NCBI GenBank assembly: GCA_902497145.1
Contig: CABVDR010000057.1
Location: 1-15,897 of the forward strand
Direction of reading: 5' to 3'
Source of the DNA: an uncultured Oscillospiraceae bacterium
GTDB lineage: Bacteria > Bacillota > Clostridia > Oscillospirales > Oscillospiraceae
DNA length: 15,897 bases
This document shows, piece by piece, positions 1 to 6,718 of the stretch. A model generated the notes under the pieces. That model was not told where the DNA came from and made no database searches. It saw nothing but the letters and a program-made list of their open reading frames with translations. Each line of letters opens with the position of its first letter. Position 1 is the first letter of the stretch. The translations under genes were made by a program, and so were the position numbers.

Positions 1-106
1 GGGCCTGTACAAGATCGGCGACACCACCGTGCAGCCCGACAACGCTGCTACCCGTGGCAAGATCGCCCACATCGGCTACCTGCTCCAGGTGACCGAGGAA
101 AACTAA
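1..106 (+). CDS. rpmD: 50S ribosomal protein L30, C-terminal fragment (5' end outside window)
   Basis: The reading frame beginning at base 2 gives 34 residues ending in GYLLQVTEEN before TAA at 104-106. The LYKIGD start and the RGKIAHIGYLL stretch match the C-terminal half of bacterial L30, a large-subunit protein of about 60 residues. Position also supports this: L30 directly precedes L15 in the spc operon of Firmicutes. The gap to rplO is only 18 nt and contains the rplO ribosome binding site, so the two are co-transcribed. The N-terminal half is missing only because the window starts inside the gene. Confidence 0.9.
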   Translation, partial: GLYKIGDTTVQPDNAATRGKIAHIGYLLQVTEEN

Positions 107-124
107 CGTAGGAGGCGCGAGACA

Positions 125-565
125 ATGAATCTGCATGAACTCTCCCCCGCCGCCGGCTCCAACACCAAGTCCTTCCGCAAGGGCCGTGGTCATGGTTCCG
201 GCAACGGTAAGACTGCCGGCCGCGGTCACAAGGGCCAGTGGGCCCGCTCCGGCGGCGGTGTCCGCGTGGGTTTTGAGGGCGGCCAGATGCCTCTGGCCCG
301 CCGCCTGCCCAAGCGCGGCTTCCACAACATCTTTGCCAAGCCCCTGGAGTCCGTGAACGTCTCCGCTCTGGAGAAGTTCGAGGACGGCGCTGTGGTCAAC
401 GCCCAGGCTCTGCTGGAGAAGGGTATCCTCTCCAAGTGTGAGTACGGTGTGAAGATCCTGGGCAACGGCACCATCACCAAGAAGCTGACTGTCCAGGCGT
501 CCGCTTTCTCCGCCTCTGCCAAGGAGAAGATCGTGGCGGCCGGCGGAAAGTACGAGGTGATCTAA
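125..565 (+). CDS. rplO: 50S ribosomal protein L15
   Basis: Large-subunit ribosomal protein of 146 residues, the normal length. The N-terminus MNLHELSPAAGS and the glycine/arginine-rich stretch around residues 19-50 (GRGHGSGNGKTAGRGHKGQ) are the L15 signature; this extended tail threads through 23S rRNA. The C-terminal globular part ends in AAGGKYEVI. The ATG at 125 follows GGAGG at 111-115. The last codons (Glu-Val-Ile, 554-562) also spell a nine-base match to the 16S rRNA tail that serves secY, so the end of this gene is doubly constrained. The stop codon touches the secY start with no spacer. Confidence 0.98.
   Translation: MNLHELSPAAGSNTKSFRKGRGHGSGNGKTAGRGHKGQWARSGGGVRVGFEGGQMPLARRLPKRGFHNIFAKPLESVNVSALEKFEDGAVVNAQALLEKGILSKCEYGVKILGNGTITKKLTVQASAFSASAKEKIVAAGGKYEVI
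554..562 (+). promoter_or_regulatory. Extended Shine-Dalgarno for secY inside the end of rplO
   Basis: GAGGTGATC matches the reverse complement of the conserved 16S rRNA 3' end (AGGAGGTGATC) over nine bases. It lies wholly within the last three sense codons of rplO and ends 3 nt before the secY ATG. With the TAA directly followed by ATG, this suggests translational coupling of L15 and SecY, which is an inference. Confidence 0.75.
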
Positions 566-1930
566 ATGATCAAGACCGTTCGGGACGCCTGGAAGATCCC
601 TGAGCTGCGCAACAAGATTCTCTTTACCATCTTCGCGCTGCTCATCTTCCGTCTGGGCGCTGCCATTCCGGTCCCTTATATTAACGCCGATCAGCTGGAG
701 ACTTACCTCTCCGCTCAGAGCGGCACGATTTTGGGGCTGATGAATGCCATGAGCGGTTCTGCCTTCTCCATGGCTACCCTGTTCGCCTTGAGCGTGCAGC
801 CCTATATCAACAGCTCCATCATCATCCAGCTGCTTACCGTGGCCATCCCCGCTCTGGAGCGGCTGGCCAAGGAGGGCGGCGAGGAGGGCCGGAAGAAGAT
901 CGCCTCTATCACCCGATACACGACTGTGGCGATCGGCCTGCTGCAGGGCTTTGGTTATTACAGCCTGATCAACAGCTACGGCCTGATCGAGACCGAGGGC
1001 CTGCCCACCGTTTGGGTTGCCCTGGTTATCGTGCTGTCCTTTACCGCCGGTTCTGCCTTCCTGATGTGGCTGGGTGAGCAGATCACCGAGTTCGGCATCG
1101 GCAACGGCATTTCCATTTTGCTGTTCGCCGGTATCGTCTCCCGCTTCCCCCGGATGGTGGGCGACGTCATCACCGGCCTGGGTTACTACAATAACCCCCT
1201 CACCGACGAGATGAAGGCCAGCATGACCGACACCCAGATCGCCGCCTATGAGAACGCTGCCCTGGCTCCCTGGATGGTTCCTGTGATCATCATCGGTATG
1301 CTGGCTCTGGTGGTGTTCATCGTGTTCATCTCCAACGCCGAGCGCCGCCTGCCTGTGCAGTACGCCAAGCGGGTGGTGGGCCGGAAGATGTACGGCGGCC
1401 AGTCCACCCACATCCCCATTAAGGTGAACATGAGCGGCGTTATGCCCATCATCTTTGCCCAGTCCATCGCCTCCCTGCCTGCCACCATCGGCGCTTTTGC
1501 CGGCTGGACCACCACCAGCGGCGGCGTTGGCGGAGCTGTGATGAACCTGTTTGATACCACCAAGCCCTTCTACAGCATCCTGTATTTCCTGCTGATTGTG
1601 GGCTTCAGCTACTTCTATGCCACCATGCAGTTCAACCCCATTGAGGTGGCCAACAACCTGAAGAAGAACGGCGGCTTTATCCCCGGCTTCCGTCCCGGCA
1701 AGCCCACCGCTGACTTCATCATGAAGGTTCTCAACAAGATCACCATGTTTGGTGCCCTGTACCTGTCCGTGGTGGCCATCGCCCCCATCATCACCGGCAA
1801 CCTGGTCAGCTATCACTCGCTGGCCATCGGCGGCACCTCCGTCATCATCGTGGTAGGCGTCGCTCTGGAGACCGTCAAGCAGATGGAGGCCCAGATGCTC
1901 ATGCGGCACTACAAGGGCTTCCTGGAGTAA
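566..1930 (+). CDS. secY: Preprotein translocase subunit SecY
   Basis: Central channel subunit of the SecYEG translocon in the cytoplasmic membrane. The product has 454 residues, slightly longer than B. subtilis SecY (about 430). About ten hydrophobic helices are readable. The first helix is followed by IPVPYIN, and the cytoplasmic loops carry the expected motifs: ISNAERRLPVQYAKR near residue 255 and GGFIPGFRPGKPTADF near residue 370, the region that contacts SecA and the ribosome. A somewhat long stretch around residues 210-235 (NNPLTDEMKASMTDTQ) probably accounts for the extra length. ATG directly follows the rplO stop. The channel partner secG lies at 7418-7651 on the opposite strand. Confidence 0.98.
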   Translation: MIKTVRDAWKIPELRNKILFTIFALLIFRLGAAIPVPYINADQLETYLSAQSGTILGLMNAMSGSAFSMATLFALSVQPYINSSIIIQLLTVAIPALERLAKEGGEEGRKKIASITRYTTVAIGLLQGFGYYSLINSYGLIETEGLPTVWVALVIVLSFTAGSAFLMWLGEQITEFGIGNGISILLFAGIVSRFPRMVGDVITGLGYYNNPLTDEMKASMTDTQIAAYENAALAPWMVPVIIIGMLALVVFIVFISNAERRLPVQYAKRVVGRKMYGGQSTHIPIKVNMSGVMPIIFAQSIASLPATIGAFAGWTTTSGGVGGAVMNLFDTTKPFYSILYFLLIVGFSYFYATMQFNPIEVANNLKKNGGFIPGFRPGKPTADFIMKVLNKITMFGALYLSVVAIAPIITGNLVSYHSLAIGGTSVIIVVGVALETVKQMEAQMLMRHYKGFLE

Positions 1931-1945
1931 GAGGGAGTGTGTGAT

Positions 1946-2584
1946 ATGGGAATGAAGCTGATCCTGCTGGGCGCCCCCGGCGCCGGCAAAGGAACCCAAG
2001 CTGAGGTACTCAGCGCTAAGCTGAACATCCCCACCATTTCCACCGGCAACATCCTCCGGGCTGCCATCAAGGACGGCACCCCCACAGGCCTGCAGGCCAA
2101 GTCCTACATGGACAAGGGCCAGCTGGTGCCTGACGAGGTGATCATCGCCATTGTGGCGGAGCGTCTGGCCCAGAGCGACTGTGCCAACGGCTTTATCCTG
2201 GACGGGATGCCCCGCACCCTGCCTCAGGCCGAGGCCCTGGACAAGGCCGGCGTGAAGCTGGACCATGTGCTGTCCATTGAGATTTCCGACGAGGAGATCG
2301 AGCAGCGGATGTCCGGCCGGCGGGTGTGCGCCCAGTGCGGTGCCTCCTACCACATCGTAGCCCGTCCCACCAAGGTGGAGGGCGTGTGCGATGCCTGCGG
2401 CGGAGCTGTGGTGCTGCGGGACGATGACAAGCCCGAGACGGTACGTCAGCGCCTGGCGGTCTACCACGAGCAGACCGAGCCCCTGAAGGGTTACTACCAG
2501 AGCAAGGGCCTGCTGCGCTCTGTAGACAACCAGCCCACCATTGAGGCCACCACCAAGGTCATTCTGGAGGCGCTGGGGCTTTGA
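1946..2584 (+). CDS. adk: Adenylate kinase, zinc-binding LID type
   Basis: Cytosolic enzyme for ATP + AMP = 2 ADP, here 212 residues. The P-loop GAPGAGKGT lies at residues 9-17, and the AMP-binding region includes STGNILR and DGMPRT (most homologues have DGFPRT). The LID domain carries four cysteines, C128, C131, C148 and C151 (CAQC and CDAC), the structural zinc site of Gram-positive adenylate kinases. An upstream GTG at 1937 is in frame, but the GAGGG at 1931-1935 is well placed for ATG 1946, so that start is chosen; ATG 1952 is also possible. The gene sits between secY and map, as in B. subtilis and clostridia. The stop TGA overlaps the region used as the map leader. Confidence 0.96.
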   Translation: MGMKLILLGAPGAGKGTQAEVLSAKLNIPTISTGNILRAAIKDGTPTGLQAKSYMDKGQLVPDEVIIAIVAERLAQSDCANGFILDGMPRTLPQAEALDKAGVKLDHVLSIEISDEEIEQRMSGRRVCAQCGASYHIVARPTKVEGVCDACGGAVVLRDDDKPETVRQRLAVYHEQTEPLKGYYQSKGLLRSVDNQPTIEATTKVILEALGL

Positions 2585-2595
2585 GAAGCATCGAA

Positions 2596-3360
2596 ATGAT
2601 TTCCATGAAATCTCCCCGTGAGATTGAGGCCATGCGCAAGGCCGGGCGGCTTACCGCCCAGGCCCGCGCCCTGGCCGGCTCCATGGTTCGACCGGGTGTC
2701 ACCACCCACGAGATCGATACCGCGGTGCGCCGCTTTATCGAGAGCCATGGCGCCAAGCCTTCCTTCCTGGGTTATGGAGGATTTCCCGGTTCCGCCTGCA
2801 TCTCCGTCAATGATGTGGTGATCCACGGAATCCCCGGCCCCCTGAAGCTGAAGGAGGGCGACATCGTCAGCGTGGATGTGGGGGCCTACATTGACGGCTT
2901 CCACGGAGACTGCGCCGCCACCTACCCCTGTGGGGAGGTGAGCCCCGAGGCCATGAAGCTTATCCAGGTAACTCAGCAGAGTTTCTGGGAGGGCATCAAG
3001 ATGGCCAAGAAGGGTATGAGAGTTTCCGACATCGGTCACGCGGTTCAAACCTACGTGGAGGGCTTCGGCTTTTCTGTGGTGCGGGACTTTGTGGGCCATG
3101 GTGTGGGCGCTAAGCTCCACGAGGCCCCTGAGGTACGCAACTACGGTCCCGCCGGCCACGGTCCCCGGCTGCTGCCGGGCATGACCCTGGCGGTGGAACC
3201 CATGGTCTGTGCTGGGGATTGGCAGGTGAAGGTCCTGTCCGACAAGTGGACGACAGTCACACTGGACGGATCCCTCGCCGCCCACTATGAGAACACCATC
3301 CTCATTACAGACGGAGAGCCGGAGATCCTTACCGTTACGGAAGATGGAGCCTATGTGTAA
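2596..3360 (+). CDS. map: Methionine aminopeptidase, type I
   Basis: Removes the initiator methionine from nascent proteins. The 254-residue product is type I length without an N-terminal extension. All metal and active-site residues are visible: H77 (VIHGIP), D94 and D105 (VSVDVGAYIDGFHGD), H168 (VGHGVG), H175 (LHEAPEV), E201 (AVEPMV) and E232 (YENTILIT). ATG 2596 is chosen because family members begin MI-x-x-KSPREIE-x-MRKAG; TTG 2581 and ATG 2605 are alternatives, and the ribosome binding site (GAGAAG, 2583-2588) is weak. That suggests coupling to the end of adk 12 nt upstream. The 3' end overlaps the next gene by 8 nt. Confidence 0.96.
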   Translation: MISMKSPREIEAMRKAGRLTAQARALAGSMVRPGVTTHEIDTAVRRFIESHGAKPSFLGYGGFPGSACISVNDVVIHGIPGPLKLKEGDIVSVDVGAYIDGFHGDCAATYPCGEVSPEAMKLIQVTQQSFWEGIKMAKKGMRVSDIGHAVQTYVEGFGFSVVRDFVGHGVGAKLHEAPEVRNYGPAGHGPRLLPGMTLAVEPMVCAGDWQVKVLSDKWTTVTLDGSLAAHYENTILITDGEPEILTVTEDGAYV

Positions 3361-3640
3361 CTGCAAAGGCCAAATCGTCCAGGCAACGGCCGGACGGGAG
3401 AAAGGCGAGCTGTTCTTTGTCATCGGACAGGAGGGCGAGCTGCTTCTGCTGGCCAATGGGAAGGGCCGCACCTTGGCCGCTCCCAAACGGAAAAAGCCCC
3501 GCCATGTGGCGCGGCTGGACCAGGGGGACTTCCGTCACCCTGCTGTGGAAAAACTGCAACAAGGACAAACGGTATCCGACCGAGAACTTAGAAGGGCGCT
3601 GGCCGCCTTCAAGGAGGGAAACACGCTTGGCGAAAGATGA
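3353..3640 (+). CDS. Small KOW-domain (L14e-like) RNA-binding protein
   Basis: Basic protein of 95 residues, apparently a KOW/L14e-type RNA-binding domain protein of the kind often found between map and infA in clostridia. The first 45 residues form the likely SH3-like KOW fold: CNCKGQIVQATAGREKGELF, then a hydrophobic VIGQEGELLLLANGKGRTLAAP strand pair. A basic KRKKPRHVARLDQ stretch follows, with a helical C-terminus. ATG 3353 is chosen because CGGAAG (3338-3343) lies 9 nt upstream; ATG 3344 would abut that site. The gene overlaps map by 8 nt and infA by 14 nt, so all three are likely translationally coupled. A role in ribosome assembly or translation is inferred from position; I know of no defined function. 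Confidence 0.85.
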   Translation: MCNCKGQIVQATAGREKGELFFVIGQEGELLLLANGKGRTLAAPKRKKPRHVARLDQGDFRHPAVEKLQQGQTVSDRELRRALAAFKEGNTLGER

Positions 3641-3845
3641 TATGATCGAGCTGGAGGGAGTCGTCACCGAATCCCTGCCCAACACCACGTTCCATGTGGA
3701 CATCGGCAATGGGCACATCATCCTGGCTCATATTTCCGGCAAGCTGCGTATGAACTTCATCCGCATTCTGCCCGGAGACAAGGTGACCGTACAGATGTCA
3801 CCCTACGACCTCACCCGAGGCCGTATTACCTGGCGTTCTAAGTAA
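3627..3845 (+). CDS. infA: Translation initiation factor IF-1
   Basis: Binds the A site of the 30S subunit with IF-2 and IF-3 during initiation. The 72-residue product is a single OB-fold domain and aligns end to end with the family: AKDD-x-IE-x-EG-x-V at the start, FHVDIGNGHIILAHISGK, then the hallmark RMNFIRILPGDKVTV and SPYDLTRGRITWRSK. The start is TTG at 3627: it gives the canonical length and N-terminus, and a strong AAGGAGGGA (3611-3619) ends 7 nt upstream. The in-frame ATG at 3642 would delete conserved AKDD residues. The start lies inside the end of the KOW gene. A 245-nt structured spacer follows. Confidence 0.97.
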   Translation: MAKDDMIELEGVVTESLPNTTFHVDIGNGHIILAHISGKLRMNFIRILPGDKVTVQMSPYDLTRGRITWRSK

Positions 3846-4090
3846 CTATTAACGACCGAATCGTCCGGCTTTTCTTGGAAGCCTTGCCTTCCGAGATCCG
3901 CAAACTCCCGTCCCCCCGCAGGGACAGCGGCCGCAGGCCGCCCCAAAGCGAAGCCCAGCCGCAGGCGGGTTCGCTTTGGAGAGGAGAAACAGCGGAGTGA
4001 TTGCGCCCTCGCACCTGTGCGGGGGCGAAGGATACGGAGCTTGTTTCGACGAGGAGGGGCCATAAAGGCATTCATCAGGAGGTTTTAACA
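3846..4090 (+). other. Structured spacer between infA and rpmJ with five stem-loops
   Basis: 245 nt with no convincing gene in an otherwise tightly packed operon. Reading in order there are five stem-loops. 3874-3895 has an 8-bp stem. 3910-3925 is GTCCC/GGGAC. 3927-3941 is GCGGCC-GCA-GGCCGC. 3943-3979 has a perfect 10-bp CCAAAGCGAA/TTCGCTTTGG outer stem plus CCC/GGG inside. 4004-4027 has a 10-bp stem, CGCCCTCGCA/TGCGGGGGCG, with one G-T wobble. None is followed by a T tract, so these are not ordinary terminators. No clear -35/-10 pair is seen. The spacer ends with the rpmJ ribosome binding site (AGGAGG near 4078). RNA processing, an attenuator or a protein-binding leader are possible. Confidence 0.6.
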
Positions 4091-4204
4091 ATGAAAGTCA
4101 GACCGTCCGTGAAGCCCATGTGCGAGAAGTGCAAAGTCATTAAGCGCAAGGGCAAAGTCATGGTTATTTGCGAAAACCCCAAGCATAAGCAGAGACAAGG
4201 TTAA
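4091..4204 (+). CDS. rpmJ: 50S ribosomal protein L36, zinc-binding form
   Basis: Smallest large-subunit protein, 37 residues, the standard length. It begins MKVRPSVKPMCEKCK and carries the zinc ligands C11, C14, C27 and H32 (CENPKH), so it is the zinc-containing form rather than the cysteine-less paralogue. ATG 4091 follows a strong AGGAGG. It is the first gene after the structured infA/rpmJ spacer, and only 19 nt separate it from rpsM. Confidence 0.97.
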   Translation: MKVRPSVKPMCEKCKVIKRKGKVMVICENPKHKQRQG

Positions 4205-4223
4205 ATTGGAGGTGCTGTAATAA

Positions 4224-4592
4224 ATGGCTCGTATTGCCGGTATTGACCTGCCGAGAGAGAAGAGAATCGAGATCGGCCTCACTTATATCTACGGCATTGG
4301 GCGCACCAGCGCCAACAAGATCCTGGCCCAGGCCGGGATCAACCCCGACACCCGCGTGAAGGACCTCACCGAGGAGGATGAGGCCAAGCTGCGTGAGATC
4401 ATCAGCCACGAGTACACCGTGGAGGGCGATCTGCGCCGTAACGTGGCTATGGACATCAAGCGGCTGACCGAGATCGGCTGCTACCGCGGTATCCGTCACC
4501 GCAAGGGTCTGCCTGTGCGCGGCCAGCGGTCCAAGACCAACGCCCGTACCCGCAAGGGTCCCAAGCGTACCGTGGCGAACAAGAAGAAGTAA
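4224..4592 (+). CDS. rpsM: 30S ribosomal protein S13
   Basis: Small-subunit head protein that contacts the P-site tRNA and L5. The product has 122 residues. It starts MARIAGIDLPREKR and includes YIYGIGRTSANKIL, the helix-turn region with LTEIGCYRGIRHRKGLPVRGQRSKTNARTRKGPKR, and a basic lysine-rich tail (VANKKK) that reaches the decoding region. GGAGG at 4208-4212 serves ATG 4224. The 19-nt gap to rpmJ leaves no room for the E. coli type S4-binding pseudoknot that precedes rpsM in enterobacteria. Only 13 nt separate it from rpsK. Confidence 0.98.
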   Translation: MARIAGIDLPREKRIEIGLTYIYGIGRTSANKILAQAGINPDTRVKDLTEEDEAKLREIISHEYTVEGDLRRNVAMDIKRLTEIGCYRGIRHRKGLPVRGQRSKTNARTRKGPKRTVANKKK

Positions 4593-4605
4593 GGAGGGAT
4601 AACAC

Positions 4606-5010
4606 ATGGCTGCAAATACCAAGGGTAAGAAAGTGGTGCGTAAGCGCCGCGAGCGTAAGAACGTGGAGAAGGGCCAGGTGCATATCCGTTCCTCCTTCAA
4701 CAACACTATGGTGACTGTCACCGATCTGCAGGGCAACGCCCTGTCCTGGGCCTCCTCCGGCGGCCTGGGCTTCCGTGGTTCCCGTAAGTCCACCCCCTTT
4801 GCTGCTCAGACCGCTGCCGAGACTGCCGCTAAGGCTGCCATGGAAGGCTACGGCCTGAAGACCGTTGAGGTCTACGTGAAGGGCCCCGGCGCCGGCCGTG
4901 AGGCCGCCATTCGTGCGCTGCAGGCCGTGGGCCTGGAGGTCACCCTGATTAAGGACGTGACCCCCGTCCCCCACAACGGCTGCCGGCCCCCGAAGCGCCG
5001 CCGTGTCTGA
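4606..5010 (+). CDS. rpsK: 30S ribosomal protein S11
   Basis: Platform protein of the 30S subunit. The product has 134 residues, a few more than E. coli S11 because of a slightly longer basic N-terminal tail (NTKGKKVVRKRRERK). Core signatures follow: GQVHIRSSFNNTMVTVTD, the GLGFRGSRKSTPFAAQ loop, VYVKGPGAGREAAIRAL, and the C-terminal DVTPVPHNGCRPPKRRRV. The start is preceded by AAGGAGGG. The gap to rpsD is 26 nt. Order and spacing are the normal alpha-operon arrangement. Confidence 0.98.
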   Translation: MAANTKGKKVVRKRRERKNVEKGQVHIRSSFNNTMVTVTDLQGNALSWASSGGLGFRGSRKSTPFAAQTAAETAAKAAMEGYGLKTVEVYVKGPGAGREAAIRALQAVGLEVTLIKDVTPVPHNGCRPPKRRRV

Positions 5011-5036
5011 TCTGGAATAAAGGAGGTTTTTGACAG

Positions 5037-5639
5037 ATGGCTAGAAATATGCAGCCCATCGCCAAGCGGTGCAAGGCTCTGAACCTGTCTCCCGCCGCCA
5101 TGGGCTATGCCAAGAAGACGACCAACCGCAACCCCAAGGGTCAGATGCGCAGAAAGCAGTCTGAGTACGCCATGCAGCTGACCGAGAAGCAGAAGGTCAA
5201 GTTCGTGTACGGCATCATGGAGAAGCAGTTCCACATGTACTACGAGAAGGCCACCCGTATGCCCGGCAAGACCGGTGAGAATCTGCTGACTCTCATCGAG
5301 CGCCGCCTGGACAACGTGGTGTACCGTCTGGGCTTCGCCATGACCCGCCGTGAGGCTCGTCAGCTGGTGACCCACGGTCACTTCACCGTCAACGGCCAGC
5401 GCGTGGACATCCCCTCCTTCCTGGTGAAGGTGGGCGACGTCATCGAGGTGCGTGAGAAGAGCCGTTCTTCCGTGAAGTTTAAGCGCCTGCTGGGCGAGGA
5501 CGCCATTGTGGTGAACGTGCCCAAGTGGCTGGACCACGCCAAGAACACCCTCCAGGGTAAGGTCGTTGCGATGCCCACCCGGGACGACATCGACTTCCCC
5601 GTGGAAGAGCACCTCATCGTCGAGCTGTATTCTAAGTAA
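5037..5639 (+). CDS. rpsD: 30S ribosomal protein S4, zinc-less type
   Basis: Primary 16S rRNA-binding assembly protein of 200 residues. The N-terminus (ARNMQPIAKRCKALNLSP) has a single cysteine, so the Cys4 zinc site of some S4 proteins is absent. The S4 RNA-binding domain starts around residue 88 (RRLDNVVYRLGFAMTRREARQLVTHGHFTVNG, then PSFLVKVGD). AAGGAGG precedes ATG 5037. In B. subtilis rpsD lies elsewhere on the chromosome; its place between rpsK and rpoA here is the clostridial arrangement. S4 is an autoregulator in several bacteria, but I see no recognisable S4 target in this window. A hairpin-rich 128-nt spacer follows. Confidence 0.98.
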   Translation: MARNMQPIAKRCKALNLSPAAMGYAKKTTNRNPKGQMRRKQSEYAMQLTEKQKVKFVYGIMEKQFHMYYEKATRMPGKTGENLLTLIERRLDNVVYRLGFAMTRREARQLVTHGHFTVNGQRVDIPSFLVKVGDVIEVREKSRSSVKFKRLLGEDAIVVNVPKWLDHAKNTLQGKVVAMPTRDDIDFPVEEHLIVELYSK

Positions 5640-5649
5640 TTGCCTTTTT

Positions 5650-5683
5650 CCGCGGGCCTTCGGCTGGGCCGAAGGCCCCGCGG
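5650..5683 (+). other. Strong stem-loop after rpsD
   Basis: CCGCGGGCCTTCGGC pairs with GCCGAAGGCCCCGCGG over about 15 bp with one bulged base and a 3-nt TGG loop. It begins 11 nt after the rpsD stop. No T tract follows (AGTTAAAC), so full intrinsic termination is unlikely. A pause, processing or mRNA-stabilising site between rpsD and rpoA is more plausible. Confidence 0.7.
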
Positions 5684-5725
5684 AGTTAAACTTAGACAAC
5701 CCTCAGATATTGGTGAGCTGAATCA

Positions 5726-5743
5726 GGCGGCGTGAACGCCGCC
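5726..5743 (+). other. Short stem-loop just upstream of the rpoA ribosome binding site
   Basis: GGCGGCGT and ACGCCGCC form a perfect 8-bp stem with a 2-nt centre, ending 5 nt before AAGGAGG (5749-5755). The rpoA ATG is 12 nt beyond that site, rather far. Such a placement could modulate rpoA translation, but this is inference from position. Confidence 0.5.
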
Positions 5744-5767
5744 CAGAAAAGGAGGGTATCATAGCAT

Positions 5768-6718
5768 ATGGTAGAAATCGAGAAGCCCCGCATTGATTGT
5801 GTGGAAAATCCCGGTGACGCTTCCTACGGCAAGTACGTGGTGGAGCCCCTGGAGCGCGGTTACGGCACCACCCTGGGTAACTCCCTGCGCCGGATCCTGC
5901 TGTCCTCTCTGCCTGGCACCGCGGTGACCTCCATCAAGATCGCCGGTGTCCAGCACGAGTTTTCCACCATCCCCGGCATCAAAGAGGACGTAACCGAGAT
6001 CGTCCTGAACATCAAAAGCATTATCGCCAAGCTCCACTGCGAAGAGAACAAGACGGTGCACATTGAGGCCAGCGGCGAGTGCGAGGTCACTGCCGGCGAC
6101 ATCAAGTGTGACGCCGATGTGGAGATCCTCAACCCCGAGTTGCACATTGCCACTCTGGGCCCCGACGCCACCCTGAGCATGGAGCTGACTTTGTCCCACG
6201 GCCGCGGCTATGTCCCCGCCGACCGGAACAAGCCCGCCCAGACCATCATCGGCCTGATCCCTGTGGACTCCATCTACACCCCGGTGCGCAAGGTGAACTA
6301 CACCGTGGAGAACACCCGTGTGGGAGATGCCACCGACTACGACAAGCTGACTCTGGAGGTCTGGACCGACGGCACCATCGACGCCCGTGACGCGGTGAGC
6401 CTGGGCGCGCGCATCCTGTGCGACCACTTTGCCCTGTTCACCGACCTGTCCGAGACCATGGGCAGCCGCTCCACCGTGGTGGAGAAGGCAGAGACCCAGC
6501 GGGACAAGGTGATGGAGATGACCATCGACGACATGGACCTGTCCGTGCGTTCCTATAACTGCCTCAAGCGCGCCAACATCAACACGGTGGAGGATCTGAT
6601 CTCCAAGACCGAGGAAGAGATGATGAAGGTGCGTAACCTGGGCCGCAAGAGCCTGGAAGAGGTCATCAACAAGCTGGCTATGATGGGTCTGTCCCTGGCC
6701 AGCGATGACAATCAGTAA
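5768..6718 (+). CDS. rpoA: DNA-directed RNA polymerase subunit alpha
   Basis: Alpha subunit of 316 residues, the usual length for Firmicutes. The N-terminal dimerisation domain is recognised by FVVEPLERGYGTTLGNS-type sequence (here KYVVEPLERGYGTTLGNSLR) and ILLSSLPGTAVTSIKI. The C-terminal domain starts near residue 250 and contains VRSYNCLKRANI, where R261 and N264 correspond to the UP-element DNA contacts R265 and N268 of E. coli, and NLGRKSLEE (K294, S295). ATG 5768 gives the expected MVEIEKP start. Unlike its neighbours the gene is bordered on both sides by long structured spacers, suggesting separate control of polymerase versus ribosomal protein output. Confidence 0.98.
   Translation: MVEIEKPRIDCVENPGDASYGKYVVEPLERGYGTTLGNSLRRILLSSLPGTAVTSIKIAGVQHEFSTIPGIKEDVTEIVLNIKSIIAKLHCEENKTVHIEASGECEVTAGDIKCDADVEILNPELHIATLGPDATLSMELTLSHGRGYVPADRNKPAQTIIGLIPVDSIYTPVRKVNYTVENTRVGDATDYDKLTLEVWTDGTIDARDAVSLGARILCDHFALFTDLSETMGSRSTVVEKAETQRDKVMEMTIDDMDLSVRSYNCLKRANINTVEDLISKTEEEMMKVRNLGRKSLEEVINKLAMMGLSLASDDNQ

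Noticed and set aside
1937..1945. GTG start for adk at 1937
   Set aside because: It lies only 1 nt after the putative Shine-Dalgarno GAGGGA and would add three residues not expected for the family; ATG 1946 has proper spacing.
4205..4223. E. coli type S4-binding pseudoknot (alpha operon leader) before rpsM
   Set aside because: Only 19 nt separate rpmJ from rpsM, too little for that structure. The infA/rpmJ spacer has hairpins but no resemblance I can defend.
5650..5683. Terminator after rpsD
   Set aside because: The stem is strong but is followed by AGTTAAAC and preceded by the T run; neither strand gives a hairpin followed by T residues, and operon genes continue downstream.
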